Notes under the pieces: generated by a model
Database searches by the model: none
What the model was told of the DNA's origin: nothing
What the model saw: only the letters and a program-made list of their open reading frames with translations
NCBI GenBank assembly: GCA_963664655.2
Contig: OY761554.1
Coordinates: 4,960,001 to 5,024,000, forward strand
Reading direction: 5' to 3'
Origin: Desulfospira sp963664655
Lineage (GTDB): Bacteria; Desulfobacterota; Desulfobacteria; Desulfobacterales; Desulfobacteraceae
Length of the DNA stretch: 64,000 bases
Shown here: positions 16,445 to 25,858 of the stretch, one piece after another
Layout of the letters: every line of letters begins with the position of its first letter
Position numbering within the stretch: position 1 is the first letter of the stretch
Made by a program: the position numbers and the translations under genes

Positions 16445-19400
16445 TTATTCCCCCGCAAACAATCCCACCACATCCTGGACCGTCACATAAAGGGCCGGCA
16501 CAAACACCAGGGTCAGCCCGGTGGCGGCAATGAGCCCGAAACTGATGGACACGGCCATGGGAATCAGAAACTGGGCCTGGAAACTTTGTTCAAGCAGCAA
16601 CGGAAACAGGCCGGCAATGGTGGTCACCGAGGTCAGCAGCACGGGCCTGAAACGGCTTCTTCCCGATTCCAGCACCGCCTCGACCCCCTCAAATCCCTGG
16701 CGGACCCTGGCATTGGCAAAATCAATCAGGATCAACGAATCATTGACCACGATGCCGGACAGGGCCACGATGCCGAAAATACTGATCATGGTGATGTCCA
16801 GCCCCATGATAAAGTGACCGGCCACTGCTCCCACCAGGCCAAAGGGGATGGCCGTCATGATGATCACCGGCTGAATATAAGAGCGGAACTGGCTGGCCAG
16901 CAGCAAAAACATGACCATGGCGGCCAGCGAAAACCCCTTGGCCAGGCTGTCAAGGGATTCCTGGGTCCGTTTGGCCTGGCCTTCAAGATCAAAGGACACC
17001 CCGGGGAAATGCTTTTCAAGTCCCGGCAGAAACCCGGCCTTTAAAGAGGCCATGATGTTCCTGGCATTGGCCCTGTTTTCATCAATATCGGAAATCACGG
17101 TAATGACCCGGCTTCTGTCCACCCGCCGGATGGCCGAATAGCCCTGTCGTTCCTCTATGCGGGCCACCTGGTTTAAAGGAATCTGCCGCCCGTCCCGGGT
17201 CCTGATTCTCAAATTTTCAATGCTGGCCTCAGATTGTCTTTCCTTCTCAGAGTACCGGACCGTGACCGTGACCTCGTCCTTGCCGCGCTGAAATTTTAAC
17301 ACCTCATCTCCGTAGTAAGCCTGGCGGATCTGGGCGGCGATATCGGCCATGGTCACCCCAAGGGATTTGGCCCCTTCAAGGATATGAATCTGCTTTTCCA
17401 TTTTCCCGGGCCTGAAATCATCGGTAATGTCAAAGGTGCCGGGATAGGTGGCGATTTCGTCTTTCAGGGCGGATGCGGCGGCCTTGAGCTGGTCCAGGTC
17501 ATCCCCTTCCAGGCGGATCTCAATAGGATTGCCCCCGGGGCCCCCGCCGATGGTGCTGAAGGTAAGCTGTTCGGTTCCAAGAATATCGCCGGTGAATTCA
17601 CGCCACCTGGCCACCACCTCGGGCGCGGAAATATCCGGCCGTTTGGACGAGGGCAGGATTTCTATCCAGACCTCTCCGCAATGGGCCCCGTTGACTGAGG
17701 GTTTCCAGTCCCGTCGCGGGATGATGCCCACCTGGGAATAGGTGTTCGACACCAAAGTTCTTCTTTGGTGCACCCGGTCCTGAAAATACTGATTCAGGTT
17801 AAAAGCACCTTGCTCTATCTGCTTTACGGCGGCTTCCGTGGTTTCAAGGCTGGTGCCCTGGGGATAAATAATTTCAGCCACCAGCCAGTTGGAATCGGTT
17901 TTGGGGAAGAACACAAAAGGAACATGCCCCCCGGCCAGAAGGCCTAAGCAGACAATCAGGCAGGAAAACCCGATGGCCAGGGTCATATACCGGTTCTTAA
18001 CACAATAGGTTAGAACCGGGGTATAAAGCCTGTCAATCACCTGATTCAAAAGGATTTCAATTTTCCCTCTAAGCCAGCCATGGGCGGCCCCGATATCCGA
18101 TTTGAGCCAGTCCAGCCAGAAAAAACAGATTTTTCCCAGTATGGGCCTTTGGGCCTTATCCGAAACAAGGGAATGCTCCAAATGGGCCGGCAGAATAAAA
18201 AAGGCCTCCACCAGGGAGACGGCCAGGATAATCACCACGGCCTGGGGCATGATGGCCAGAAATTTTCCCATGATCCCGGCAATGTACATCAATGGAACAA
18301 AGGCCACAATGGTGGTGGCCACGGCCATGACCACAGGGGAACCGATCTCTTCCAACGCATCCATGACGGCTTTTTTGGCCGGTTTTCCCGTTGAATAGTG
18401 GGTGTACACATTTTCGCCGACGATAATGGCGTCATCCACCAGAATCCCTAAGGTCATGATAAAACCGAACAGCGACAGCATGTTAATGGAGGCCCCAAAG
18501 GCTTCCAGGGCCAGGAACGCCCCCATGAACGAAACCGGAATCCCGGCGGCCACCCAGAATGAAAGGCCTAAATTCAAAAAAAGGGCCAGCACAATAAACA
18601 CCAGCAGGATGCCCTGGCGCCCGTTTTTGAGCAGCAGGTCAATCCGGTCCTGAACCATATCGGCCATGTCAAACCAGTACCCAAGCGAAACCCCTTTGGG
18701 CATGCTGTCCTTTTGAGCGTCAATATAGGCAATGGCCTGGTTTGAAATGGCAATGGTGTCCTGGGAGTCGGTCCTCCGGATAACCACCATGGCCGCCGGT
18801 TTCCCGTTGAACCGGGCCTTGATGTCCGTATCTTCAAACCCGTCTGTCACACGGGCCACATCCCCCAGCCGGAGCAGGGTCCCGTCCGCTTTGGCAATCA
18901 AAGGGATTTTTTCAAATTCTTCACCGGTATACAGCCGCCCCTTGGACCGGACCAGAAACTCCCGGCCCCGGGTTTTGATTTTTCCGCCGGGCATTTCCAG
19001 GCTTCCGGTTTTGACGGCAGTGGCCACATCATCAAAGGAAAGATTATACTGCCGAAGGCTTTGCTCCGATACCTCAACACTGATTTCAAAATCCCTGACC
19101 CCGGACAGGGCCGCCAGGGAGATTTCCGGGGCCTTGACCAGATCGTCCCGGATTCTTTCGGCCGTATCCCGGAGCAGCCGTTCCGAAACATCCCCGTATA
19201 CGGCCACATAAATGGCCGGATCATTGTTTTTGATCTCAATGATCACCGGGTCTTCGGCTTCCTCGGGAAAGGAGTCAATTAAATCAATTTCGGTTCTGAC
19301 CTCGTCAAGCTTGACATTGATATCGCATCCCGGGGTCAACTCCAGGGTCACGGAGCCCTGCCCCTCTATGGCCGTGGAATACATGGTTTTCACATCTTCC

Positions 19401-19624
19401 AGGCTTTTGAGCTGCTCTTCAATCCTTATGCAGATGCCCTCTTCCACCTCTTCAGGAGTGGCCCCGGGATAAGGAACACTGATATTGATCATGTCCAGAT
19501 TGAACTGGGGAAACATCTCCCGTCTCATGTTCATGGCCGTATACCAGCCGGCCACAATGATAAACACCATGACCAGGTTTACCGTGACCCGGTGCTCAAC
19601 GGACCATCTGCCTAAGGCCTTCAT
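16445..19624 (-). CDS. RND-type efflux permease (AcrB/MexB superfamily)
   Basis: 1059-residue inner-membrane proton antiporter subunit of a tripartite efflux system. It shows the RND pattern: TM1 at the N terminus, a large periplasmic loop, TM2-6, a second periplasmic loop, TM7-12. The proton-relay Asp pair is in TM4 (GILVDDAIIVGENV). The closing TMs have GIVVNDSLILIDFAN and FGLIAATGLTLVFVPALY. It resembles the hydrophobe/amphiphile efflux group, but the substrate cannot be told. Its ATG overlaps the adaptor stop codon (19621-19624). No outer-membrane TolC-like gene is adjacent, so the third component must be elsewhere. Confidence 0.92.
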   Translation of the reverse strand: MKALGRWSVEHRVTVNLVMVFIIVAGWYTAMNMRREMFPQFNLDMINISVPYPGATPEEVEEGICIRIEEQLKSLEDVKTMYSTAIEGQGSVTLELTPGCDINVKLDEVRTEIDLIDSFPEEAEDPVIIEIKNNDPAIYVAVYGDVSERLLRDTAERIRDDLVKAPEISLAALSGVRDFEISVEVSEQSLRQYNLSFDDVATAVKTGSLEMPGGKIKTRGREFLVRSKGRLYTGEEFEKIPLIAKADGTLLRLGDVARVTDGFEDTDIKARFNGKPAAMVVIRRTDSQDTIAISNQAIAYIDAQKDSMPKGVSLGYWFDMADMVQDRIDLLLKNGRQGILLVFIVLALFLNLGLSFWVAAGIPVSFMGAFLALEAFGASINMLSLFGFIMTLGILVDDAIIVGENVYTHYSTGKPAKKAVMDALEEIGSPVVMAVATTIVAFVPLMYIAGIMGKFLAIMPQAVVIILAVSLVEAFFILPAHLEHSLVSDKAQRPILGKICFFWLDWLKSDIGAAHGWLRGKIEILLNQVIDRLYTPVLTYCVKNRYMTLAIGFSCLIVCLGLLAGGHVPFVFFPKTDSNWLVAEIIYPQGTSLETTEAAVKQIEQGAFNLNQYFQDRVHQRRTLVSNTYSQVGIIPRRDWKPSVNGAHCGEVWIEILPSSKRPDISAPEVVARWREFTGDILGTEQLTFSTIGGGPGGNPIEIRLEGDDLDQLKAAASALKDEIATYPGTFDITDDFRPGKMEKQIHILEGAKSLGVTMADIAAQIRQAYYGDEVLKFQRGKDEVTVTVRYSEKERQSEASIENLRIRTRDGRQIPLNQVARIEERQGYSAIRRVDRSRVITVISDIDENRANARNIMASLKAGFLPGLEKHFPGVSFDLEGQAKRTQESLDSLAKGFSLAAMVMFLLLASQFRSYIQPVIIMTAIPFGLVGAVAGHFIMGLDITMISIFGIVALSGIVVNDSLILIDFANARVRQGFEGVEAVLESGRSRFRPVLLTSVTTIAGLFPLLLEQSFQAQFLIPMAVSISFGLIAATGLTLVFVPALYVTVQDVVGLFAGE

Positions 19625-20928
19625 CCGGCCCCCCTTTCGCCTTTGACGGTAAGGGCCATCCCGTCCACAGCCCCGGGCAGGGGAGACGAAATGATCAGGT
19701 CCCCGTCCTCAAGGCCCCGGGTAATATAAACCCGATCCTCAAACTTTCTTAAGACCGTCACTTTCCTGATTTCAAGCCGGTTTTCACGAACCAGGAAAAG
19801 GCAATCCCCGGGCTTTAAAAGATCTCTTGGCAGCACAAAGATATGGTCATAGGTTAACCCCTTGGTCCGGCATTCCACAAAACTGCCGGGTTTTAATCCC
19901 AAAAACGGTCCGCTGCCTTCCTGATCCGGATTAAGGGAAAGGATCTCCAGGGTCATGGGCAGGGTTCTGGTCTTTTCGTCAATCTGGGCTTTGATCCGGG
20001 CCACCCTGGCGGGATAGACCGGGCCTTCCATGTTGGCCATGCTCACCTGGCCCATGGGAAGCTTTCCATTACTTAACCCTTCTTGTATCCATTGAATCTC
20101 TTCTAAGGGGATGGCCACATCCACTTCCAAAAGCCCTTTTTCGTAAATCGCGCCCAGAAGCTGCCCCGGGCTGACCAGTTCTCCGACCTCCACGGATTTT
20201 TCAAGAACAAACCCGTCAAAGGGCGCATAAACCTTGGTTTTCTCAAAGGCCAGATCCGCCTTCTGAAAATCAGTTTCGGCCATGGCCAGGGCGGCTTTTT
20301 GCTGGGCCATCAACGGGTCCTGAAGGGCCAGGCTGTTTTCCACGGCCTGAAGCTGGATCCGGGCGGCCAGATGCTGCTGCCGGGCCTTGTCCAGGCTGGT
20401 TATAGAGGCGAATTCATTTCGGGTTAAGGCCGTGATCCGGTCCAGCTCTTTCTGGGCCAGTTCCGTGTTGGTTCTGGCCAGCACGATATCTTTTTTTAAA
20501 TTTTCAATATCCTGGGCCTGCCGGTTAATCTGGGCCTGAATCTGTAAAATCTTTATCCGGGCCGCCTCCCGGTCAAGATGATAGGTGCGCTGGTCTATGC
20601 CGGCCAGGCAATCCCCTTTGGCGATAAATCCGCCCGCCACAAAGCCGGGGTTTATATATTCAATCCGGCCCGAGACTTCAACGCAGATCCGGACCCGGTT
20701 TTTGGGTTTAACGGTGCCAAAGGCCGACACCTCCATGGTCTTTTTTCCCGCCGCCGCCTTGACCGCCCGGACTGCCGGTGCAGCCTTGACCAGGTCAACT
20801 TTTTCCGGCGGTTTTTTGCTCTTGAACAGGACAAAGGCCACCACAACCGCAGCCCCGATGATAAGCCCCACCCGCAGCAGCCTGTAAAAAAAGCCGCGAA
20901 TCATTTTAGACCCAGATAATTTTTCCAT
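19621..20928 (-). CDS. RND efflux periplasmic adaptor (membrane fusion protein)
   Basis: 435 residues. An N-terminal membrane anchor (LIIGAAVVVAFVLF, about residues 18-31) is followed by the barrel-sandwich, a long alpha-helical hairpin (residues about 120-220, heptad-like with many Gln, Ala and Leu), the lipoyl-like half KVYAPFDGFVLEKSVEVGELV, and a beta-barrel/MP domain. It links the RND permease to an outer-membrane channel. It is translationally coupled to the permease through a four-base overlap. Upstream are three tandem 90-bp repeats, which lie in the leader or promoter region of this operon. Confidence 0.9.
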   Translation of the reverse strand: MEKLSGSKMIRGFFYRLLRVGLIIGAAVVVAFVLFKSKKPPEKVDLVKAAPAVRAVKAAAGKKTMEVSAFGTVKPKNRVRICVEVSGRIEYINPGFVAGGFIAKGDCLAGIDQRTYHLDREAARIKILQIQAQINRQAQDIENLKKDIVLARTNTELAQKELDRITALTRNEFASITSLDKARQQHLAARIQLQAVENSLALQDPLMAQQKAALAMAETDFQKADLAFEKTKVYAPFDGFVLEKSVEVGELVSPGQLLGAIYEKGLLEVDVAIPLEEIQWIQEGLSNGKLPMGQVSMANMEGPVYPARVARIKAQIDEKTRTLPMTLEILSLNPDQEGSGPFLGLKPGSFVECRTKGLTYDHIFVLPRDLLKPGDCLFLVRENRLEIRKVTVLRKFEDRVYITRGLEDGDLIISSPLPGAVDGMALTVKGERGAG

Positions 20929-20950
20929 GGCATGATCCTTAACCCCAAAT

Positions 20951-21220
20951 TATAACCGTCACGGACGGCTTGGATTATCCAACCAAGCACCGCCCACAAC
21001 AAATATTGAAAGTCTTCTCAGGACGTTAGTGAGACTTTCTTATAACCGTCACGGACGGCTTGGATTATCCAACCAAGCACCGCCCACAACAAATATTGAA
21101 AGTCTTCTCAGGACGTTAGTGAGACTTTCTTATAACCGTCACGGACGGCTTGGGTTATCCAACCAAGCACCGCCCAAAACGAAAAATGAAAGTCTTTTCA
21201 GGTAGTTAGTGAGACTTTCA
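20951..21220 (+). repeat. Three tandem 90-bp repeat units
   Basis: Units start at 20951, 21041 and 21131 (period exactly 90). Each has cgtcacggacgg, a hairpin cttggattatccaaccaag, then ccgcccacaac, aaatattgaaag and a second part ending in gttagtgagactttc. Units 1 and 2 are almost identical; unit 3 has drifted. Single diverged copies lie at 11079-11134 and, inverted, at 27843-27922. Confidence 0.85.
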
Positions 21221-21257
21221 TATAAAACTTCTAAAAAGAATTTTCCCGACAGCACGC

Positions 21258-21283
21258 AGCTAACGGCTAACCGCCAACTCAGC
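21258..21283. repeat. GCTAAC-family repeat at a gene end
   Basis: cagctaacggctaaccgcca. On the minus strand it encodes the last residues (LAVSR) and the TAG stop of the LOG-domain gene. Confidence 0.55.
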
Positions 21284-23401
21284 AACCCGATAGTTGGGCC
21301 TGTCAAACACCTCAACCCGTTTCTGGTAAAGGGCCTGCTCCCGGATCCGCCGGGACTTGACCCTGGCCTGTTGAACGTCTTCCATGGGGATTTTGTTTTT
21401 CTTGTACCACTGGTCCGGATCCTGTAAAAATCCCACCAGTTCATTAACCGCTTCCCCGGCGCTGGCACAGGATTTGACCAGCCGGGGGGTAAAGGCCGGT
21501 CCGTATTTTTTCAAGGCGATTTCCCTGATCTGTTTGCGGGCGTGTTCCCACAGGTTGTCCGGGTCCAGAAGAATGACCGGAACCAGGGGGCTCTCATGAA
21601 GCTTTAAGGAGGTAATGGTAATGGACAGTTCTTCACTGCTGCCGTAACCGCCGGTATTGACAATGGGGATGTTGCTCAGTTTCTGGATATGGTCCTGCCG
21701 GGCCAGGCGCAGCCCCTCGGTATATTTGATCAGGCCGTCGCAGGTGGTCAGGGACGCCTGGTGTTCGCCTTCAAGGGCAATGGCAATGCCCACACTCATG
21801 ATATTGTGCTGCCGGGCCAGGTCATTGGCCTCTTTCATCAGCCCGGGGCCGCCGCCGTGGACAATGCCCATCTCGTAACCAAGCCTTAAGGCCAGCCGGT
21901 TGATCAGGTCGATGGTCAGCTGGTTGTCTGCTTCATTGGTATGGGAACCGTAAAAGGCGAACCAGTAGCGGACCCGGTCAAACCGGTCCCGGTCGTCCGG
22001 CTCCATGAAGCAGCCGTGATAAAAGGAGTAAAGTTTGTCAGTAGTTGAATCATACCGTAAGAATTCACAGCCGATATACCCGGACCAGTGGTCGGAATGG
22101 GTCAGTTTGATCATGTTTTTGATGGTATCATCGTCAAACACAGGGTTATCGGCGTTGACCAGAAAGGTTCTCAGCCCGCTGCGTTTCAAAGCGTCAATCA
22201 CATCTGATGCCGGGAACTTACGGCTGATAAACACCCGGGAGTTTACCCCGCCGAGAACCGACAGTTTTTCTAAGGTCCGGACAAATTCCCCATTCTCCTT
22301 TTGGCCGGACTGACCGGGCCGGGTCTTTCGGAAAGTGGAGGCCAAAATGGCGTTTTTGATGATTTCGAGCTGGGCTTCGCCTTCAGGGTTCAAGGCCTGG
22401 GGAACGGGGATGAAATTGCCCTTGTTTAAAATCAGGCCAAGGTTTTCAGGTTCAATGGAAGAAAAAAGGTTGGCCACCTCGGCATTGGTCAGCAGATCGC
22501 ACAGCCGGTACCCCTCTTTGACCTTGAGCTTTTCCAAAGGCACGGTCAAGGGATTGGCCGCCCTGAAAAACCGGATCCTTATCCGGATTCGGCTTAAGGC
22601 CACCGGGGTTTTCCCGAAATGAAACAGCTCCACCTGGCGGTCCCTGAAGGTCCTGAAAGGATCAAGAACCCGGGCCGGCAGATGTTCGATGTGGTCTTCA
22701 TCAGGTTCCACCACGGAATCAATAATCCCGTATATATCCCCCAAAGAAATTTTAATGGCCCCGATAAACAGTTTGCCGGGATCAAGGAAGGCCTGGTCCG
22801 GATCCAGGGGCACCCTGGACCGGATGGTGTTCAACGCGCTTCGCCCTTTTTTCATGACCGCAGAGATGGTGGAAACGTTCAGGGCATTGGGTTCAAAGGC
22901 GTACTGGTAAGGCTCTAACGCCACGCGGATATAATCACAGGTTTTCCCGGTAAAGGGGTCGGTCTCCCGGCAGATATCAAAGCCTTCATAATACCCTTTG
23001 CCCGCCTGTTTCCCCACAAAAAGGCGCTTGTGAAGATAATGCCTTACATCGGCAATCCTTAACTCCGGGTCCGCGGTGACAATCCGGCCCACCTCATCGC
23101 CGGCCTTGAAAAACTCCAGGGCATTGGAAATGACCGGGTTCAGATTCTCCAATCCCCCTTCAAAATAGACATTGGCCCCGTCCATCAGAGGATCAGGCCG
23201 GTCTTTGTCCCGGACAATCTTGATCCCCATCTGGGCATTCCCGCTTCTTCCTGAAATAAAAAAGGGCTTGCCTTCGCCCATGGCCCCCCGGATATAATCG
23301 GAAACACTGGGAAAACAGAACACCCCCGAGATCCGCTCACTGGTTCTTTCCTGAACTTTTTCTATATAGCCGTCCGTGCTGATAATCTGGGGTATTTCCA
23401 T
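21260..23401 (-). CDS. Large protein with C-terminal LOG-like (lysine-decarboxylase-like fold) domain
   Basis: 713 residues, cytoplasmic (no signal or TM). The C-terminal part (about 465-660) is a LOG-type Rossmann domain: FAFYGSHTN-like opening (YWFAFYGSHTNEAD), GIVHGGGPGLMKEAN near residue 515, and NTGGYGSSEELS near 583, which corresponds to the PGGxGTxxE phosphoribohydrolase motif but with changed residues. LOG proteins hydrolyse nucleoside 5'-monophosphates such as cytokinin riboside phosphates and are usually about 200 residues. The N-terminal 450 residues match nothing I recognise; they contain a basic RIRIRIRFFR patch. AAAGG precedes the ATG. The gene stands alone. Its last codons and stop fall in a GCTAAC repeat. 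Confidence 0.7.
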   Translation of the reverse strand: MEIPQIISTDGYIEKVQERTSERISGVFCFPSVSDYIRGAMGEGKPFFISGRSGNAQMGIKIVRDKDRPDPLMDGANVYFEGGLENLNPVISNALEFFKAGDEVGRIVTADPELRIADVRHYLHKRLFVGKQAGKGYYEGFDICRETDPFTGKTCDYIRVALEPYQYAFEPNALNVSTISAVMKKGRSALNTIRSRVPLDPDQAFLDPGKLFIGAIKISLGDIYGIIDSVVEPDEDHIEHLPARVLDPFRTFRDRQVELFHFGKTPVALSRIRIRIRFFRAANPLTVPLEKLKVKEGYRLCDLLTNAEVANLFSSIEPENLGLILNKGNFIPVPQALNPEGEAQLEIIKNAILASTFRKTRPGQSGQKENGEFVRTLEKLSVLGGVNSRVFISRKFPASDVIDALKRSGLRTFLVNADNPVFDDDTIKNMIKLTHSDHWSGYIGCEFLRYDSTTDKLYSFYHGCFMEPDDRDRFDRVRYWFAFYGSHTNEADNQLTIDLINRLALRLGYEMGIVHGGGPGLMKEANDLARQHNIMSVGIAIALEGEHQASLTTCDGLIKYTEGLRLARQDHIQKLSNIPIVNTGGYGSSEELSITITSLKLHESPLVPVILLDPDNLWEHARKQIREIALKKYGPAFTPRLVKSCASAGEAVNELVGFLQDPDQWYKKNKIPMEDVQQARVKSRRIREQALYQKRVEVFDRPNYRVAELAVSR

Positions 23402-23591
23402 GAATTTGCCTTTGTTTTCGGAACGTAATGGATCAATCTATGATCATATCAGGCAGTCATAAACCGATTAAGCACCAAAATCAAGGTTCGGGCAGATTTT
23501 GAACAGTTTTAAAATCTTTGCCGGCAATCTGCAGGGGGGGGGGACGGCCATATTTTTCCGGCGGCCCTGCCGCCGTTCAATATCCCCGGGT

Positions 23592-25169
23592 TTATGGCTC
23601 TGCCAGCTTAACCTGTTTAAACGCATGGGGCGGAAGGGCAACTGTCTCGGGCAGAATAGCGGCCAGGCCCGGACTGCCGATTCGATGCAGCCGGACCGCC
23701 GGATAAGACTGTCCCTGTTCATCAAAGTACGACAGATAAGCCCGTGTAAGCCGGGAGTCATCAGGTTTGGACGAAAACACCAGCCACCGGCCGTTGGGTG
23801 AAAAACTGTGCCATGAATTGAGTTCGGGCCGGTTGCATCTCATGATTCGCGGGGTGCCCCCGGCAGCCGGCAAGATTATGAGTTTGCTGCCGGGCTGGGA
23901 AACCAGGCCGGTATCACATTGACAAAATACAATCCACCGCCCGTCCGGGGAATACCGGGGGAAATAATTGCTTTTCTGGTTGGCACAGGCCCCCTGTAAC
24001 GGAGTGGCCTGTCCACCTTCACCACCGGCAAAGGGAACCTGCCATAAATCAAAGTGCATCCGGTATGTTTGATTCAGGACATCAATGGTTTCGCCCGGCG
24101 CCGCATCCAGCATGGGTTTATTTCCCAATGCCTGCCAAAGGTTATCCGGCGACTGGGCCCGGGCAAAAACAATGGTCCGGCCGTCCGGGCTCCATGCCGG
24201 GCTGGTCTGAATCACATTGGGGTCATCAGCGCCCTTCAAAGGGGTGATTTTGCCGGTATTCCTGGAATAAAACGCCAGGTATCCCGTCAACGGGAAAAAC
24301 AGCTGGGAATACGCCGGATCCTTAATCCGGACCAGAAAGGGCTTGTCTTTAACGGTGGCCATAACATGGTCGCCATCCGGTGATATCCTGGCAAACAGGC
24401 CTCGGCTGACCTGCCCTTCCCCCCGCTGATGATCATTCCAGGAAATAATATCTTCCCGGTGCAGATCCATCTGGGGCTTAACATCGGTAAGCACGTACCC
24501 GCCCCGGTCTTTCCGGTAATCCACATCCATGCCAAAGGTTGTCCCGTCCCGGGAAAAGGTATGGCAGCAGCCGCAGTACGGCAGGCCCGTCAAAACGGTT
24601 TGGGGCGGCTCCAAAGATGCCGGCTCAAAGGTGCGCCAGGCAAACCGGTCCACATGCTTTGCCGCGTAATTGAAGGGGACCGGCAGTTCCTGATACACCA
24701 CCTGGCAGGCCAGGGGATACGGTGATACGCTAAAATGAATCTGTCCGCTGCCGGTTGCTTTATGATCCTTGATCTGCATCACGGTCATGGTCAGGGGTTC
24801 CCCCAAAGCCAGGCGTTTGATCTGCTCCCAGTCCGCACTGGTCGGCTGCCAGGGATTTTGGGAAACACCAAGAAGCAAGCCCGGCGTCCGGCCTTCCGCC
24901 TCAACCCGGACCACCCAGCGGCCGGATGAAGCGCCCTGCCACGCAAACAGGGGCGGTGCCAGGTCTATGGGATAAACGGCCCCGTCTGCGGGTTCATTGA
25001 TCACCAGAGGTCCTGTTGTATCGCCGGTCTCCATTTTAGCCAGGCTCGCGGGGTCAATGATTTCGGTCTTTGATGCCAGCTGCAAGGCGCACCCGGCTAT
25101 CAGCCCGGCGAAGAGCAGCAGGCCGAAAACCAGTCCATCCTTTTTTGAGAAATGTTTAACCATTACCAT
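23592..25169 (-). CDS. Beta-propeller (PD40/TolB-like) lipoprotein with a CxxCH motif
   Basis: 525 residues. A lipoprotein signal peptide (FGLLLFAGLIAGC) anchors it in the envelope. An N-terminal beta domain (FAWQGASSGRWVVRVEAEG) is followed by repeated propeller blades with ISPDGDHVMA, SPAWSPDGRTIVFA, PRYSPDGRWIVF and SFSPNGRWLVFS. The segment LPYCGCCHTFSRDG contains CGCCH, which fits the c-type haem attachment pattern CxxCH, though a disulfide or metal role is also possible. I chose the ATG at 25169; in-frame 25163 is an alternative. It is the last gene of a three-gene envelope operon; 47 bases separate it from the coiled-coil gene. Confidence 0.7.
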   Translation of the reverse strand: MVMVKHFSKKDGLVFGLLLFAGLIAGCALQLASKTEIIDPASLAKMETGDTTGPLVINEPADGAVYPIDLAPPLFAWQGASSGRWVVRVEAEGRTPGLLLGVSQNPWQPTSADWEQIKRLALGEPLTMTVMQIKDHKATGSGQIHFSVSPYPLACQVVYQELPVPFNYAAKHVDRFAWRTFEPASLEPPQTVLTGLPYCGCCHTFSRDGTTFGMDVDYRKDRGGYVLTDVKPQMDLHREDIISWNDHQRGEGQVSRGLFARISPDGDHVMATVKDKPFLVRIKDPAYSQLFFPLTGYLAFYSRNTGKITPLKGADDPNVIQTSPAWSPDGRTIVFARAQSPDNLWQALGNKPMLDAAPGETIDVLNQTYRMHFDLWQVPFAGGEGGQATPLQGACANQKSNYFPRYSPDGRWIVFCQCDTGLVSQPGSKLIILPAAGGTPRIMRCNRPELNSWHSFSPNGRWLVFSSKPDDSRLTRAYLSYFDEQGQSYPAVRLHRIGSPGLAAILPETVALPPHAFKQVKLAEP

Positions 25170-25216
25170 TTTTCTGTCTTTCCGGAGCGTTAACCCCATT
25201 TGTTGTCGGGTGCCGA

Positions 25217-25849
25217 TCAGTATCCGCCATCACTGTCATTACCGCCATTGCTTTGACTGCCAAAGCTGCCGGATTTGCTGCTGTTTGCGCTGGCAGCACC
25301 CTTAATGGCGTTTTCCACTTCAGCGATTTCCTTTTCCTTACGTTCGATATAGCCTTCGATGGTCCGCTTCTGAGCGGTGGCCTCTGCGACCTGGGCCAGC
25401 TGTTCGGCAATGCCGGCGGTAAAGCCCTGGTTCTGGACATAGCTTTTATGAAATTCAATGATGGTATCAATTTCATCAGGTTTGTATATTCCCGCGTTTT
25501 CGTATTCCTTGCGCAGGTTTTCAAAATTCATTTTCCAATGTTTGCTCGGGCTGTGCGAAACCCCTCCGGCAGTGGTGACCAGCCCGTTGGGATCCGCTTT
25601 GACACGCCCCACCTTCTCCACCGTACTGGTCATGTTCTGGGCCATTTCAGCCTTGGCAGTGGCAATCTGGTCATTCACAATTTTTTTCAAGTTTTTCAGA
25701 TTTTGCAGCTCTTTTGCCCTTTTCTGCTTCTGTGCCTCCAGGTCGCTCATGTGCTGTCCGATTTGACTGGTTGGCCAGGCCTGAACCAAGGGGGGTGAAA
25801 CATACAAGAACAAAAATGCCAGAACAGCAGCTATCGTTTTTACCTTCAT
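25217..25849 (-). CDS. Exported coiled-coil protein of unknown function
   Basis: 210 residues with a clear signal peptide (MKVKTIAAVLAFLFLYVSPP, cleavage near VQA). Two predicted coiled-coil stretches follow: about 35-70 (rich in Lys, Gln, Leu) and about 150-185 (KRTIEGYIERKEKEIAEVE). The C-terminal tail is low complexity Ser/Gly/Asn. I do not recognise a family; the shape recalls conjugation-type VirB5/TrbJ proteins, but that is only a vague likeness and there are no other conjugation genes. Its AGGAGG overlaps the stop codon of the Sel1 gene upstream, so the two are coupled; the second ATG (25849) has the better spacing. Confidence 0.6.
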   Translation of the reverse strand: MKVKTIAAVLAFLFLYVSPPLVQAWPTSQIGQHMSDLEAQKQKRAKELQNLKNLKKIVNDQIATAKAEMAQNMTSTVEKVGRVKADPNGLVTTAGGVSHSPSKHWKMNFENLRKEYENAGIYKPDEIDTIIEFHKSYVQNQGFTAGIAEQLAQVAEATAQKRTIEGYIERKEKEIAEVENAIKGAASANSSKSGSFGSQSNGGNDSDGGY

Positions 25850-25858
25850 CATAACCTC

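Noticed and set aside
20951..21220. CRISPR-like array
   Set aside because: The 90-bp units are directly joined and nearly identical throughout, with no unique spacers and no cas genes.
23534..23543. Run of ten G's as a phase-variable tract
   Set aside because: It lies downstream of the propeller gene's stop, not in a coding region or promoter, so slippage would have no obvious effect.
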